Shown: piece after piece, positions 1 through 10,694 of the stretch
Layout of the letters: every line of letters starts with the position of its first letter
How positions within the stretch are numbered: position 1 is the stretch's first letter
NCBI GenBank assembly: GCA_902702965.1
Contig: CACRXP010000190.1
Span: 239,309 to 303,308 of the forward strand
Direction: 5' to 3'
DNA length: 64,000 nt
From: Spirometra erinaceieuropaei
Lineage: Eukaryota; Platyhelminthes; Cestoda; Diphyllobothriidea; Diphyllobothriidae
Translations under genes and position numbers: made by a program
Notes under the pieces: model-generated
What the model saw: the letters and a program-made list of their open reading frames with translations, nothing else
The model's database searches: none
Told to the model about the DNA's origin: nothing

Positions 1-877
1 TAACGATCCAGTTATCGCAGGGTGCCGAATTTCGAATGAACTTATTCCCGACTGCATTCAAGAACTATACTGTGCAAAAATGGCTACTTAAATAGCATGC
101 AATTTTCTCATTGATTTTAGATGCCCTTGAAAATTCAAGTCTATTTCATGGAAAACATGCATAAAATATTTATTATTTTATTTATTCGGTAGAAAATCAC
201 GCCTTTTTCCAATTTTATACTCGAAAGAAGAGTATAATTCGGTTCTAAAAATAACTTTCATAATTCACGAATAATTTTGAACCCTACCTGCTGTTATACA
301 TGCATTCAGGGTTTCAAAACTACAAGCCGTATATTTTCATGTACGAAACACCATACATTTATCTACGGTATTAAGAGGAGACCATATGAGGTTCATAAAA
401 TTAAGCTGTGGATTTGAGCAATGCTGTTAACTTTGCAAGCCGCATTGGTAAATGCAGACACATGACGTTTTCTGAACGGCCACTTCACGGTATTGAAAAA
501 TCTCACAATTAGAAACTTTTTTGAAACCGAATTATGCTCCTTCGAGTATAAAATTAGAAGACGTGATCATCTACCAAACGAGCGAAAGAATGAATATTTG
601 TGTGCATTTTTTCGTGAAATATGATTGGACTTTTAGGGGCATCGAAAATCAATGAGAAAATTGCGGGCTACTTAAGTAGTCATTTTTCGCAGAGTGTAGT
701 TCTTGCATGCAGTCGGAAATAAGTTCGTTCGAGGGAAGGCACCCTGAGGTGACCGGATCATTATAGAATTATGCAGGACGGTGATTGGTTTTACAACCAT
801 ACTTATATAATCTTTTCGAAACGCGAACGCATTTCGAATTTTCAGTTGACATTTCATGAGTTAACCCACCTACTGTA
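1..877 (+). repeat. Long-TIR element family A, copy A1 (left end outside window)
   Basis: The right arm ends with CATGAGTTAACCCACCTACTG then TA at 877, the inverted form of the family start (TACAGTAGGTGGGCTAACTC). The window opens inside the left arm, about 125 bases in. The core holds the stretch around CTACGGTATTAAGAGGAGACC, in the same orientation as copies A5 to A8. Non-autonomous, with no transposase. The short reading frames inside it are arm sequence, not genes. Confidence 0.85.
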
Positions 878-1639
878 CATGCTGGGAGAACTCCGACCTT
901 GGGCGCGTTGACCAGTCGACCAGTCAAATTCGCGTCGAGGTCTCAATGCGTATTAGGCGTTTTGATTTGAATATCATCTGCGGCTAAGAGAATTACCCAG
1001 TGGGTCAGAAATTGGAAACAGCAGGCGGACGAGGTCCGATGTGAATTTGAGAGATTGGCGATTCAAGTGCCCCCGATGACTTGACTTCCTGTTGTGTGAA
1101 TCTCGCACTTCCGTAGGGCGCATCAAAAAGCGGTTTCTACCCCCTCAAGATTGCGGCCTATGCCGACTTGTCACTCCACTCAACATTGGGATCTGGCCAG
1201 AGTGGTCGTTAACTTTTTTCCCCTTTACCTGAGATCGAAGACCAAGTCACGCGGATATGCCCGAAGGGCAAGCAGCATGTTATCGATTTTACCGCTTATT
1301 TGGTGGCGTGTCAAGAGAGGGAGAGAGCGAATAAACAAAGACTAGAAGTCTCCGCAGCAGGTGACATTTCGTGGGACAGTACAACAATTTATGGGGAATT
1401 CCCCATACTGCAGGAGCCGTCCAAACACTTCAACAGTAGAGGAGTGACCCTTATCAAGAATAAGCATTTTTCTAAGTGCTGCAAAGGAGCTTGCGCGGAA
1501 GTTATTCTGCATTACGAGAGCAACCACCCTATCGCTCACAAACGGAGTGCTGTCAGCGCCCTACCTAATCAAGCAAAGACACTGCTCTGAGGGCGAAGAA
1601 TACAAAATAGAGCTCATTTACTTGTTGAACCTATTTTCC
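878..1639. other. Spacer without recognisable feature
   Basis: Between repeat A1 and a PLE relic. Short open frames on both strands (up to 96 codons) overlap each other and show no family motif. Nothing supportable is seen. Confidence 0.6.
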
Positions 1640-2205
1640 CAAAATGGCTACCCTTGAGATTTTGTACGCAGATGATTGTGAAAGCAGGGATCAAAAAAGA
1701 TAAGGAACTGGATTATTCCGATCAGGTGCCAAAACCAAAAAACTGGTTAACACTTTCTTACATTAAATGTGTGTCTGAACTCGTTGAAAGATACCAGAGG
1801 AAATACCAAATACTAGTGACGCACAACCCGATGACCACGCTACGCAACCAGCTTATACACCCTTATGATAGGGCTGGCTATGTAGTTAAAAAAGAAGTCG
1901 TCTATTAGATTTCATGTGGCACCTGTAATGCGGTATATTGTGGTCAGACCGAGAAATCCACCTCGGCAAGCCTACACAAACACAAATTGGCAGTAAAGAG
2001 ACGGGATTACTTAACTCAAGTCGCCATGCATATTCTGGAAACGGGGCACAAATTTGCTTGTGATTAAACGTGCATTGTCGGTTCCTGCCAATATAAGAAA
2101 GGCTGAGAATTTCTAGAGGCCATTCACTCGGATGATTCATGCATCAATCGGTGCACCGATCTGGACGCCGTGTACACAAATCTCAAAGAAAAATGGAAAA
2201 GGTGA
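1640..2205 (+). pseudogene. Penelope-like element, decayed C-terminal region with GIY-YIG endonuclease
   Basis: Read across stops, the plus strand gives the end of a PLE polyprotein. It opens with an NGYP motif just after 1640, then a linker with LSYIKCVSE, then an HNPMTTLRNQ segment. A cysteine-bearing GIY-YIG-like core follows (ISCGTCNAVYCGQTEK), then HKHKLAVKRRD and a C-terminal helix ending SCINRCTDLDAVY. In-frame stops near 1906, 2065 and 2103 break it. The order matches the better kept copies at 2872-3435 and 17094-17578, so it is probably a diverged group I relative. PLE endonuclease domains nick DNA to prime reverse transcription. This copy is dead. Confidence 0.8.
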
Positions 2206-2375
2206 TGGTCAATCAAAGCGTGATGTCAGCCCACAGCATTGATCCATTCTCAGCACTGACAAAGCAGCAACGAATTTTCGGTCACTTTTAAATTTTAACT
2301 GTTTTCGCACACTTGCTACACGTCTGACGACGACCTGGTGAACCAGCGTCAAAAAACTTACGAAATAAAGTTTGT
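2206..2375 (+). repeat. PLE 3' tail with decayed hammerhead-like motif
   Basis: This follows the endonuclease relic directly. CTGACGA near 2321 is followed by a hairpin whose arms contain CTGGT and ACCAG, then an A-rich stretch where GAAA is expected, then AATAAAG. The layout equals the tails at 5.9, 12.3 and 17.6 kb. The catalytic GAAA and GTC are not clean, so cleavage activity is unlikely. Confidence 0.5.
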
Positions 2376-2815
2376 TCAACTTCCCAAAGGACTCATTTTT
2401 CTTCGAATCATTTATATATCTAGTGGGTAGGTGGTTGCCTCTTCGTGGCCCCTATCACCCATACAAAGATTTTTTGCTTCGGGAAGCCAATGGATCGGTG
2501 TGCGCCCATTCCTGAGTGAAAAAATACCCGATCTGCAGCGACAGAGAATGGCAGATTGCGAGGCACTGATGAACTGCGGTTTGATGAAGTGCTTATAACC
2601 TATCTGGTAGACCCCAGTGGTGGACCAGCCGCGCCAGGCGTGCCTGTGCGCATGTTTGTGTTTCCGGTCCCAGCTGGTGGTCAGGGTTATGGTTGGCTGC
2701 ATGAAGGCAAACAAGCCCGAAACAGTTCTGTATCAATTCACCCCACAGACTCTGTCGTCTCCCCTCTGATATATATGTATATATTGTCATGGACATCCAC
2801 GTATATGTCCATATA
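2376..2815. other. Unassigned GC-richer segment
   Basis: A locally GC-rich stretch holds overlapping frames of 67 to 100 codons on both strands, with no recognisable family. It is bounded by PLE relics on both sides, so it may be part of another repeat. No other copy is seen in this window. Confidence 0.4.
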
Positions 2816-2819
2816 GTTT

Positions 2820-3435
2820 TTCGAGTTGGCTGAAACAGGACAAGCGGCAGTTATAAGGCACGTAGACCCAATCATCGACCGACGTCGCACGACTGGAGGT
2901 GACTACGAAGGGCTCTGTACGCCGGCGCCAGATCGATAAATCGATTGACCGAGTTCTCCTCCGAGGCCCAGGCTTCAATCAATTCTCGGCCTGTTTTGTT
3001 TCCGGCGTGGGCAACTATTTTGGTGGCTGCGAAGTCAAACTCGTGACACATTTCGTAGGTGTGGGCGGCCACTTGTGATAATGCGTCGCCTCGACGCACA
3101 GCCAGCTTATGTTCATGTATGCGCGATCCGAGCATGCGTCCAGTCTGTCCTGTGTAATTACAAGGACAATTTTGACACGGAATGCGATACACTACTCCAG
3201 ATTGCTCTTCGGGTTTTAACCGGTCTTTGATCTTCATGACCCTGTTGCGCATGGTGGCTTTGGGGCGGTGTGCGATTCCAATCCCTAGCTCCGCAGCAAT
3301 GAGCTCGGTCGCTTCTGAAACACCCTTGATGTATGGCAGAGAATGCCATATCGTCGGTGGCGTTGATGTTTGAGTTCTCTGGTGGCGACCGCGTAGGCAG
3401 CGACTTATGAATGCCCTCGGATAGCCATTTTGCAC
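2820..3435 (-). pseudogene. Penelope-like element, group I GIY-YIG endonuclease region (open frame 2872-3435)
   Basis: A 187-codon minus-strand frame without stops. It has NGYPRAFI at its start, LPYIKGVSEATELIAAELG, then GIAHRPKATMRNRVM, then the endonuclease core VVYRIPCQNCPCNYTGQTGR. After that come the arginine-bearing helix GSRIHEHKLAVRRGDALS and a C-terminal segment ending SVNRFIDLAPAYRALRSHL. The VVY and NYTG pair stands in for GIY and YIG, with the conserved Arg and Glu/His downstream. The reverse transcriptase half is absent, so the copy is 5' truncated. The first Met is arbitrary. On its 5' side (higher coordinates) lies an inverted tail, 3455-3625. The 3' tail stops at about 2815. 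Confidence 0.85.
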
Positions 3436-3454
3436 AAACTGGTCGCAGAGATAA

Positions 3455-3625
3455 CGGGCCTCACGCGCTCTATCTTCCAGTTTGCTGCAATAAGTTTGGA
3501 CTCCTGTACGATTCTGAAAGCTCAGGATAATAAACGAATTGTTCCGGTGCTCGAATCTTCTTCTTCTTCAAATATGTATACGCCTGGAACTCGAAATTTC
3601 GCCTTCATTCGAGTTGGCTGTTTTT
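3455..3625 (+). repeat. Inverted group I PLE tail (pseudo-LTR arm) upstream of the minus-strand endonuclease
   Basis: Plus-strand sequence around GGACTCCTGTACGA, CTGAAAGCTCAGGA and AATAAAC matches the tail at 17636-17715. It includes the later GTATACGCCTGGAAC stretch. It is opposite in orientation to the adjacent endonuclease, as at 5.2, 16.9 and 48.5 kb. The first half of the hammerhead-like core is lost, leaving stem II and GAAAGCTC. Confidence 0.75.
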
Positions 3626-4982
3626 AAAAAAAGAGATTTCCCTTCCCATATGTTCACCTTTGATAATGAGTTTTCCACAAAATGAGTAGAATCGAATCCT
3701 CTGTGAGGCGTTTCTGCAAAATATGAGCAAATTTGCAGAATCATCGAAAATAAATGAAGACATGCACTCCACTTTCCTATTTTAAAATTTGATTACCTTC
3801 AGCAGGTGGAAATCTGCTCGGTCTAAAGTCAGCACGGAGCCATGTGCGAATGGGCTTCAGAATGTCACTCAAATGCGATGAAGTCGATAAGCGCGTCAAA
3901 AACGGACAATTCGTGTTAGACAACCTAGCGCCACATTTATAATGTCTGGAAAACTGGACATCCTTTCTGTGTAGGGTACGAAAAACAGTAAATTTTAGAC
4001 TACATGCATGCTGAAGCACACATGTTAAACTTTTAACTGAACTTTTCGCGCACAGAATAGTGCGTTAAGCTGAAAAGGGTCTTCATAGAAGATGTCCTTT
4101 TTACAGAGATTGGATGTCATTCCACTCTGATGATGGCAAGCACTTTCGTCCAAGTATCCCAATGAATTTACCTATGAATGCAAATCAGTTCGAGTTCAAT
4201 TTTTGCGTTCTGGTTTAATAGCAAAAATCTTCGCGGGAAAGTTTGCCTGTTACACTGTAAAAGTCAGTTTGAGATGCGGCTAAAATATACGGTCAACTTT
4301 ACTGATACGGTTGTCACTCGAAATGAATCCCTCAGATTGGACCAAGCAGCCAATCGCGTGACTCCTGAGAACTAGAGGCGTGGCATTTCGGACCTATACC
4401 CTACACTCTTCTGGCTGACAGAGTGTGGGTAGGACCAACTGCTTGCAGGTTGCCGACGTTTAAGTCCGTCTCGCACAACGAAAGATCGGAAAAACCCGCA
4501 AACTGTGCATGTGCACATTTTGATGTAGGTTAATGAGTGTACGGCTAAATTAATCGACAGGGAGACGGAAATGAGCATTTCTGACCGACTTTCTGGGAAG
4601 ACCCGTAGTTTGCCTTGAAGTGAATCGTTTTGAAGACAGTCGAAATTCAGTCTTCCCTGGGTGGAGAATCACTAGCCGGAGGCGACCGAGAATCCAGAAC
4701 TACAGACACTAATGCACCTGCTCCACGGGGCATGAATGACTTGGTGGCAGAAACCCACTTTTGGTGGTACTGAATTGGGCTCCAGAATCCAATGGCTTAT
4801 TGTGGTTTATCCTGCAGCATAGTAGACTAAGATGGGGGGAGGAAGGGCGAGGGACATTCCACTATGAGGTACCAGACGACCTCAACCTGTGGGTTATAGC
4901 CTTCATTAAGGTACCATGAGGTACCAGACTACTGTAACCCGTGCATTATAGCTTTCATTAAGGCCTTACTACGCTCAGCGAC
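3626..4982. other. Spacer without recognisable feature
   Basis: A mixed-composition interval with only short unsupported frames on both strands. There is a near-duplicate of about 45 bases around the GAGGTACCAGAC motifs at 4865 and 4919. Nothing else is recognised. Confidence 0.55.
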
Positions 4983-5150
4983 GTGCGTCAGCTGAGGAAG
5001 ATTACCAACAAAGACGAGGGAGTCTGGAGTGGCTGCTTCTGCCTTTTAGACCGTCCTTATCCAGTCATACCAGACTCCAGGCTCGGAGCACCTGGGGTAG
5101 GGTATGACTGGCTGATAATGGCTAATAAGTCAGACATTGCTGATAGAAGC
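4983..5150. repeat. Inverted pair of SINE tail fragments
   Basis: The left half (about 5000-5070) resembles the minus-oriented body of the SINE at 38514-38748 (AAAGACGAGGGAGTCTGG, then CCAGTCATACC). The right half (about 5085-5140) is the same body in plus orientation (TATGACTGGCTGATAATGG, CTAATAAGTCAG). The two halves meet head to head and form an imperfect palindrome. No tRNA head is kept. Confidence 0.6.
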
Positions 5151-5194
5151 GAACCGGCGAGTTCCAGGTAGCAGTTCAGAAGATCAAGATGCGA

Positions 5195-5254
5195 TTATTG
5201 GAACAAGAAATTTGTTTGCCTGACGTTTCGGATTCTCACTCGAATCCATTAGGC
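5195..5254 (-). repeat. Inverted group II PLE tail arm
   Basis: The reverse complement of 5886-5940. It holds GCCTGACGTTTCGGATTC and CGAATCCAT, that is GAAACGTC plus stem II of the hammerhead-like motif on the minus strand. The arm stops just before the CTGATGA box and joins the plus-strand endonuclease at about 5255. Confidence 0.85.
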
Positions 5255-5259
5255 GCCAA

Positions 5260-5901
5260 GTGATAAGGCCAAAAAACCTGTTGCCACGGCAGGAAACGGC
5301 TGGAGTCGTTTACCGGATCTGGTGTAGTTGCGGACAAAGCAACTATGTCGGAGAAACTGGGAGATTACTCCGTACGCGAATTGCCGAGCACGCAGCAGCA
5401 GTGAGGCGGGGAGACGCGAACTCTCAGGTGGCGGCACACTCGACGGGACCCGGCCATATTTTCAAATTTCAAGAGGCCGAAATCCTCGCAAGGGGTGACA
5501 ACCGCGTGAGCCGCGAGCTGCTCGAGTCATGGTTCTCAGGCCCGCAATCCATCAACAAGCACAATGACCTGGTACCCTATTCCGTACTGCGATTTTTCCT
5601 GGACAGGAAAATCAGTCACGTGGGGAGGGCGCGGGTGAGCAATTATCACGGTGACAGCGAGTCAGTTTGCCGAGCAATCGTTACATCAGCATCCAGCACG
5701 GATGAAGAAATCGCGACAATTAACGACTCGGACTCGGACCGACAAGCCACTACCGCATCAATTACGACCCCAGCGGTGATTGCGAGAACTGTTAATTGCA
5801 GTGCGCATACGGTCCGATGGCAGCCACGTGCTATAAATACTGCACACCTAGTGCCACCATCACCTTTATCTGCGAATGTCTCTGATGATGGATTCGAGTG
5901 A
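5260..5901 (+). CDS. Penelope-like element, group II GIY-YIG endonuclease fragment
   Basis: A 213-codon uninterrupted frame that is only the C-terminal end of a PLE polyprotein. The endonuclease core begins near residue 16 (AGVVYRIWCSCGQSNYVGETGR) and is followed by RTRIAEHAAAVRRGDANSQV. A segment with ARGDNRVSRELLESW and SINKHNDLVPYS ends the domain near residue 115. The rest is a low-similarity Ser/Thr-rich tail that reads into the hammerhead-like motif, so the stop at 5899 lies inside the ribozyme hairpin. The Met at 5260 is just after the junction with the inverted arm, so it is probably not a native start. The reverse transcriptase is missing, and function as a protein is doubtful. Confidence 0.8.
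   Translation: MIRPKNLLPRQETAGVVYRIWCSCGQSNYVGETGRLLRTRIAEHAAAVRRGDANSQVAAHSTGPGHIFKFQEAEILARGDNRVSRELLESWFSGPQSINKHNDLVPYSVLRFFLDRKISHVGRARVSNYHGDSESVCRAIVTSASSTDEEIATINDSDSDRQATTASITTPAVIARTVNCSAHTVRWQPRAINTAHLVPPSPLSANVSDDGFE
5825..5835 (+). promoter_or_regulatory. TATA-like box in PLE tail
   Basis: CTATAAATAC lies about 45 bases before the hammerhead-like core. The same box precedes the motif at 12288, 15680 and (minus strand) 41510. In PLEs such pseudo-LTR sequences are thought to hold the promoter. Activity here is inferred only from recurrence. Confidence 0.45.
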
Positions 5902-5919
5902 GAATCCGGAACGTCAGGC
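5878..5919 (+). ncRNA. Hammerhead ribozyme-like motif, group II PLE tail
   Basis: Stem I GTCT pairs with AGGC. The core is CTGATGA at 5882. Stem II is GGATTC and GAATCC around a six-base loop. GGAAC then GTC follow. One core base deviates from GAAAC. Helix III has only two pairs and no loop (ACGT is self-complementary), so folding would need two copies in trans. Hammerheads of this minimal type are established for PLEs; cleavage of this copy is inferred. Confidence 0.7.
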
Positions 5920-5940
5920 AAATAAATTCATTGTTCTAAG

Positions 5941-7345
5941 TCAGATATGTTAATTCTATTCCTCCCGTCTTTGTCGCTATGAGATTGGCTGCGAAGACTC
6001 TACAATAATCTCCAAGGGCAACCCCATCAGCAGACCCCTTAACTCGACCGGCGATCGTTTCCACTACTATGGCTCCTATCGGTTATGGTGAACGTCAGCC
6101 AATGGGTAACCTAACCTGGAGCTAGCAGTCAAATCCCACCGGACTGACTGGTGCGTTTTATCTTATCCATGGTAGCTCCAGGTCAACATTCTCCTAAAAT
6201 CACTTCTATTTAAAAAAACATTAGCGTCTTTGAACTAGGTTGCCCGACACTTACCAGGAAATATTTTCTAACTTACTACCCTACAACATCTGAGCTCATT
6301 TTAAATTAAGAGAATGTTTTTCTCTCTCTGGCTCCAGTAAGTAGAAAAAGAGTGTAGGAGAATTTTGTTTTGACGGAAACGAGCAAAACGGGAACTATTT
6401 TTAAAGTTCCCCTTGGTGCAAAATATCTTCACGACCGCGGTTGAAGCAAATAGTCAGAACGAAAAATTGGATACTTAATACTTGTCTGAATTAATGATTG
6501 CGGCCAATTTTTGACTGGTGTTGTTGTTGTTGTTGCAAGTGAGATTCCCGAAACCTTTTTAGGCCATTTAGAGGAGGACTGAAAACTCAAGCGGGATTGG
6601 CAAACCGAATTTCAGCAACGAAATCTACAGACAAACCGGCGGATTCACGTCAGGATCCTCGGTATTTCAGATGAAAACAAAACAGACTGCAAAGGAACTG
6701 TCGAAACGGCGACAAAATTAGTTAGACGAATATTCAAAATGCAGTTCGACTGTCCTGTACAAAGCCGTTCACCATGTACCCCAGAGCAGGGTGGGCGCAA
6801 GGACGGTGACTTGCCCCGCACCTATCTCACGCGCTCCTCCATCACCCCCCCCTTGATCTGGTATTATTGCAAAGTCAAAAAAACCGCAAGCGGGGCAGGA
6901 CGCCAAAAAATACTCAAATGAGGGAAATTTCACAGATGAGGCTGCTGCTTGCTGGCATTCCACCGAGAGTACGTCTGCTCACTTGCTGCAATGTCACTTT
7001 AGTAATTGGAATTCCTGCACGATATGCTGTTTTCTCCTTACCTATGGATGTTTCTAGGGTGTAAGTCGATTACTTTGATATTATCAACAATTGTCCATTA
7101 CATAGACGGCCTAAGAACAATCCTAACTTCATTGAAGTCAATTCAAGAAATGGCAATATTTTGGTTTCTCAAAACGCGATTTATTTCCGGACATTTGTGC
7201 ATAATTTAGAGTGTACAGACTTCCGGCCTTGGCTTGCAGCCCCTTTTAGGGTGTCTGCAGTATACTTACAGATTTTACACAGCTTAAACTCTTGTCCCGC
7301 AAAGGTGTAAAACAAGGTGGCAATCACTTGAAAGGCATCTTATGC
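5941..7345. other. Spacer with a short GTT microsatellite
   Basis: Mostly unrecognised sequence with a (GTT)5 tract near 6522-6537. Short frames on both strands show no domain. Confidence 0.5.
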
Positions 7346-7909
7346 CTATTTGTTTGGAGATGCAAACAATGCCTGATGACGTTTAAAAAAGACAGAACGT
7401 TTCAAGGGGAAAAAGCTAATGTGTCCAAACAAAAGGCTGGAAGGGAATGAACAGCTCCAAAAGTTTGAAGAAGAGTTACTATTCTTAATGCTTCTTAGAA
7501 AAAGCGATGGGTTTTGCGCGTGTGTCGGCAAATCCGGTTTGCTGCTAAACTCAGGTTTATATGGACACGCGGTGACTGGAGAAACTCTCGGGCTATCCTG
7601 GCGTTGGAGACGAATAAATGACCCCCATGATGCACATGCCAACCGGCAAAATTGAATAAAATCACCCAAACAAGGAGAAAGCACACAGAAGCAGTGGAAT
7701 AATAAAATCGTTCGATTATTCGTCTGTAAGGAAATATGAGGGAAGGTAGAGTAGTGAGAGTTAAACAGCCAATAAAAAGACGAGGTTTGGTCCTGCAGCT
7801 CCACCTGAGTAAATTTTCTACAATATTTCAGTAGATGCGAGAACGCTGAATTTACAAGTATCACATACAGTAGGCGGGCAGACTCATGAAATGCCAACCG
7901 AAATTCCAA
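7346..7909 (-). CDS. Unrecognised 187-codon open frame
   Basis: Open frame with no recognised family. Its first codons lie inside repeat copy A2 (minus strand of the TIR), so the start is borrowed from a transposon. The protein is rich in Ser, Phe and Leu, with no clear signal, repeat or motif. An antisense frame of 78 codons runs across it. Length alone is the only support, so it may be a chance opening. Confidence 0.15.
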   Translation of the reverse strand: MEFRLAFHESARLLYVILVNSAFSHLLKYCRKFTQVELQDQTSSFYWLFNSHYSTFPHISLQTNNRTILLFHCFCVLSPCLGDFIQFCRLACASWGSFIRLQRQDSPRVSPVTACPYKPEFSSKPDLPTHAQNPSLFLRSIKNSNSSSNFWSCSFPSSLLFGHISFFPLKRSVFFKRHQALFASPNK

Positions 7910-8360
7910 AATGCGTTTTCGTTTCGAAAAGACTAATTAAGTAGGGTTGTAAAACCAATCATCATGCAGCATACTTCTATCACAATTCAGCTACCTCAGG
8001 ATGCCGCCTTTCAAACGTACTTCTTTTCGGCAGCATGCAGGAAAAAAACTGTGTAAAAATGACTGCTTAAGTAGTGTGCATTTTTCTCATTGATTTTCGA
8101 TGCCCCTAAAACGCAATTATATTTCGTGGAAAACATGAATAAGAATCCTCATTGTTTTGCTCATTTGGTATAAGATTACGTCTTATTTCGTCCTATATTC
8201 GAAGGAAGGTTATAATTCGGTTTTTAAAAACTTTTCCAATTCCCGAATAATTTTGAACCACACCTGCCGTTACACTTGCATTCAGGGTTTCCAAAGTACA
8301 AGCCGTACGGAAAACCATAATTTATCTACGGTATTCAGAGAAGATCATATCAACATGCAA
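7866..8360 (+). repeat. Long-TIR element family A, copy A2 (left half only)
   Basis: Starts TACAGTAGGCGGGCAGACTC and follows the family through the left arm into the core (GTTACACTTGCATTCAGGG, CTACGGTATTCAGAG). It stops near 8360 in unrelated DNA, so the right arm is deleted or was never copied. Confidence 0.8.
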
Positions 8361-9177
8361 GTCAACACGCGGAGGAATTCTGAATGATTATCGTATTAGC
8401 CTAGTTTTTAGAGTCGAAAATCTAAATTAGTTGCATTTTTCCTTCAGGATTTGAGTCAGCACAGTGTCAAAACTGAAGGCGGGGAGATGGTATTCCAGAC
8501 TTCTTCGATGCCGTGTAATTAGCTGGACCAGACGAAATGAATGTAGGATAAATTGCATTACTGGTCATTAATTAAGGGTGTTAGTCGGTCGTAACAGCCT
8601 CCTGTTTAGAGAGAAACTGCATTTACTCCATTAACTGGTCATCAGCATCGGCTTTCTGTCACTTGCTTTGACGAGAAAAAACTAAAAAACGAATAATGAA
8701 AGCGTTTATATGCTGTTAGAATATGCCTCAACCGAGAACGAATGAAGGAGATAATATTGCTGTGCTGTATTAGGTTTTTAGACTTGGGCACGTTTCTGCC
8801 TTCCTAAGTGGCTGGTTATAAATACGACAACGATACAAAGTCACTAATACTTTACTGTCTAATACGAGGTTTTTCACACCTGTCAGCAGTAAGGGTGTCA
8901 TTTGTTAATTTAGTCTTACTAAAGGCGTGTCATTAGTGACTTCTATCCTCTGTGCGAACGCTCCTGGCAACCCAAACAAACGCTATCGTCGTGTCCAAAC
9001 CCTGTTTCGTTAAATTTATATCCACTCATTCCCTTACGCAATTCTTGCAGGCTATTATTTTTCCTCCCTTCACCATTTGCTCTTATAATTTGGATCAGGA
9101 GAAGTGAACCGAGACAGAAATAGTGCCCGGAGAGTTTGTCCGACAGATTATAGTGCAGAAACTGCAAATATATAGAC
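8361..9177. other. Spacer without recognisable feature
   Basis: AT-rich, with no motif or supported frame. It separates repeat copies A2 and A3. Confidence 0.55.
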
Positions 9178-10156
9178 CTACAGTAGGTCGGTTAACTCAT
9201 GAAATATCGACCGAAATTCCGAAATACGTTTTGGTTTCGAAAAGATGAAATAAATAAGGTTGTAAAATAAACCACCATGCAGAGCGATTCTACAAAAATT
9301 CGCTTACCTCAGGATGCCGGCTATCAAACTGAAATCTTCAGAGCTGCATGCAAAAATTAAACTCAGCAAAAAATGACTACTTAATTGGCATGCATTTTCC
9401 CCGTGATTTTCGATGTCCTTAAAGATTTAATTATAGTTCGTGGCAAACATGCATGAAAATATTCATTTTTTGTTTATTCCATAGGCAATTACGTCGTTTT
9501 TCAATTTTATACTCGAAGAAATTGTATAATCCGGTTTTAAAAAAGTTTCTAATTGTGAGATTTTGTAATAGCATGAAATGGCTGTTCATAAAACGTCATG
9601 TCTCTGTATTTACTAACGTGGCTTGTAAAGCTAACAATATGGCTCAAATCCACTGCTACATTCTATGAACCCCTTGCGATCTTCTCTGAATACCGTAGAG
9701 AAATTTATGGTTTTCCGTACGCGGAAATTATACGGCTTGTAGATTGGAAACTCTGAAAGCAAGTGTAACGACAGGTCGGGTTCAAAATTATTCGGGAATT
9801 AGAAAAGTTTTTTAAAACCGAATCAAACCCTTTCTTCGAGTACAAAATTGAAAGAAGACGTAATTTTTTACGAAATGAGCGAGAGAATGAATATTTTTAT
9901 AATGTTTTCCATGGACTATATTTGAGATCAATGAGAAGAACTCGTGCTACTTAGGTACTAATTTTTTACTAAATATAATCTTTGTATGCGGCCGGAGGGA
10001 AGTTCATTTGAAAGCCGGCGTCCTTAGGTAAATGAAATATTATAGAAATATGCTGCAGGCCGACTAGGTTTACAACCCTGCTTAATTGATCTTTTCGTAA
10101 CGAAAACGCATTTCGGAATTTCGATTGACATATCATGAGTTAGCTCAGCTACTGTA
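9178..10156 (-). repeat. Long-TIR element family A, copy A3 (complete)
   Basis: TACAGTAGGTCGGTTAACTC opens it and GAGTTAGCTCAGCTACTGTA closes it, giving about 980 bases. The core is in the reverse orientation relative to A5: ATACCGTAGAGAAATTTATGG precedes TTCAAAATTATTCGGGAATT. TA at both outer edges fits a TA target duplication. Confidence 0.85.
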
Positions 10157-10690
10157 CTTACCCTTTTAATCCAACGAGTAACTCTGCCACGGGGGGGCGG
10201 AACAGTGCCTATACGTCAGCCTCGGTTACTTTAGGTATCAGTTAACATGTGCTTCCCCGCGCCTGCTCCGGGTCCTGCTTGCACCCTCTTTACTATCTTA
10301 ATCCGGCCGGTGATTAAGTAGACTTTCTAATGGAATTGATCCGATGGTGTGAAACTCCGTCGGTTCCACTACAGTAGTCATGAACTGCGAATTACCGCGT
10401 GGTTCCCTCCGTGGCCTTCTGGTTGTAATTGAGCTTCCCGTATCCTCTTCATACAGCGAATGGTTGTGTCGGGAGGGGGGAGGGAGAATAGGTACACGCC
10501 ACCTTCACTCGCTTCCCTGCGCGTGCTTCGAGCTCTGCTTGCACTCTCCTTTCCTTCCTAGTCCGGCGAGCGGCTAAGTTAGGTATGTTAAATAATATTG
10601 TTTTCGTAGGCTAACCATGTGATATCAATCAAGTGGGGCTGCAGTATCAAACCACGTCAATAAAAGTAACTATGGTGGGGAGGGGGGTCT
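10157..10690. repeat. GC-rich segment with an imperfect direct duplication
   Basis: About 120 bases recur: GCTTCCCCGCGCCTGCTCC at 10251 and GCTTCCCTGCGCGTGCTTC at 10510. Each is followed by CTGCTTGCACYCTC and then by a related ATCCGGC or GTCCGGC stretch. Poly-G runs precede both. The repeat is unassigned and the frame 10380-10577 falls within it. Confidence 0.45.
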
Positions 10691-10694
10691 AAGC

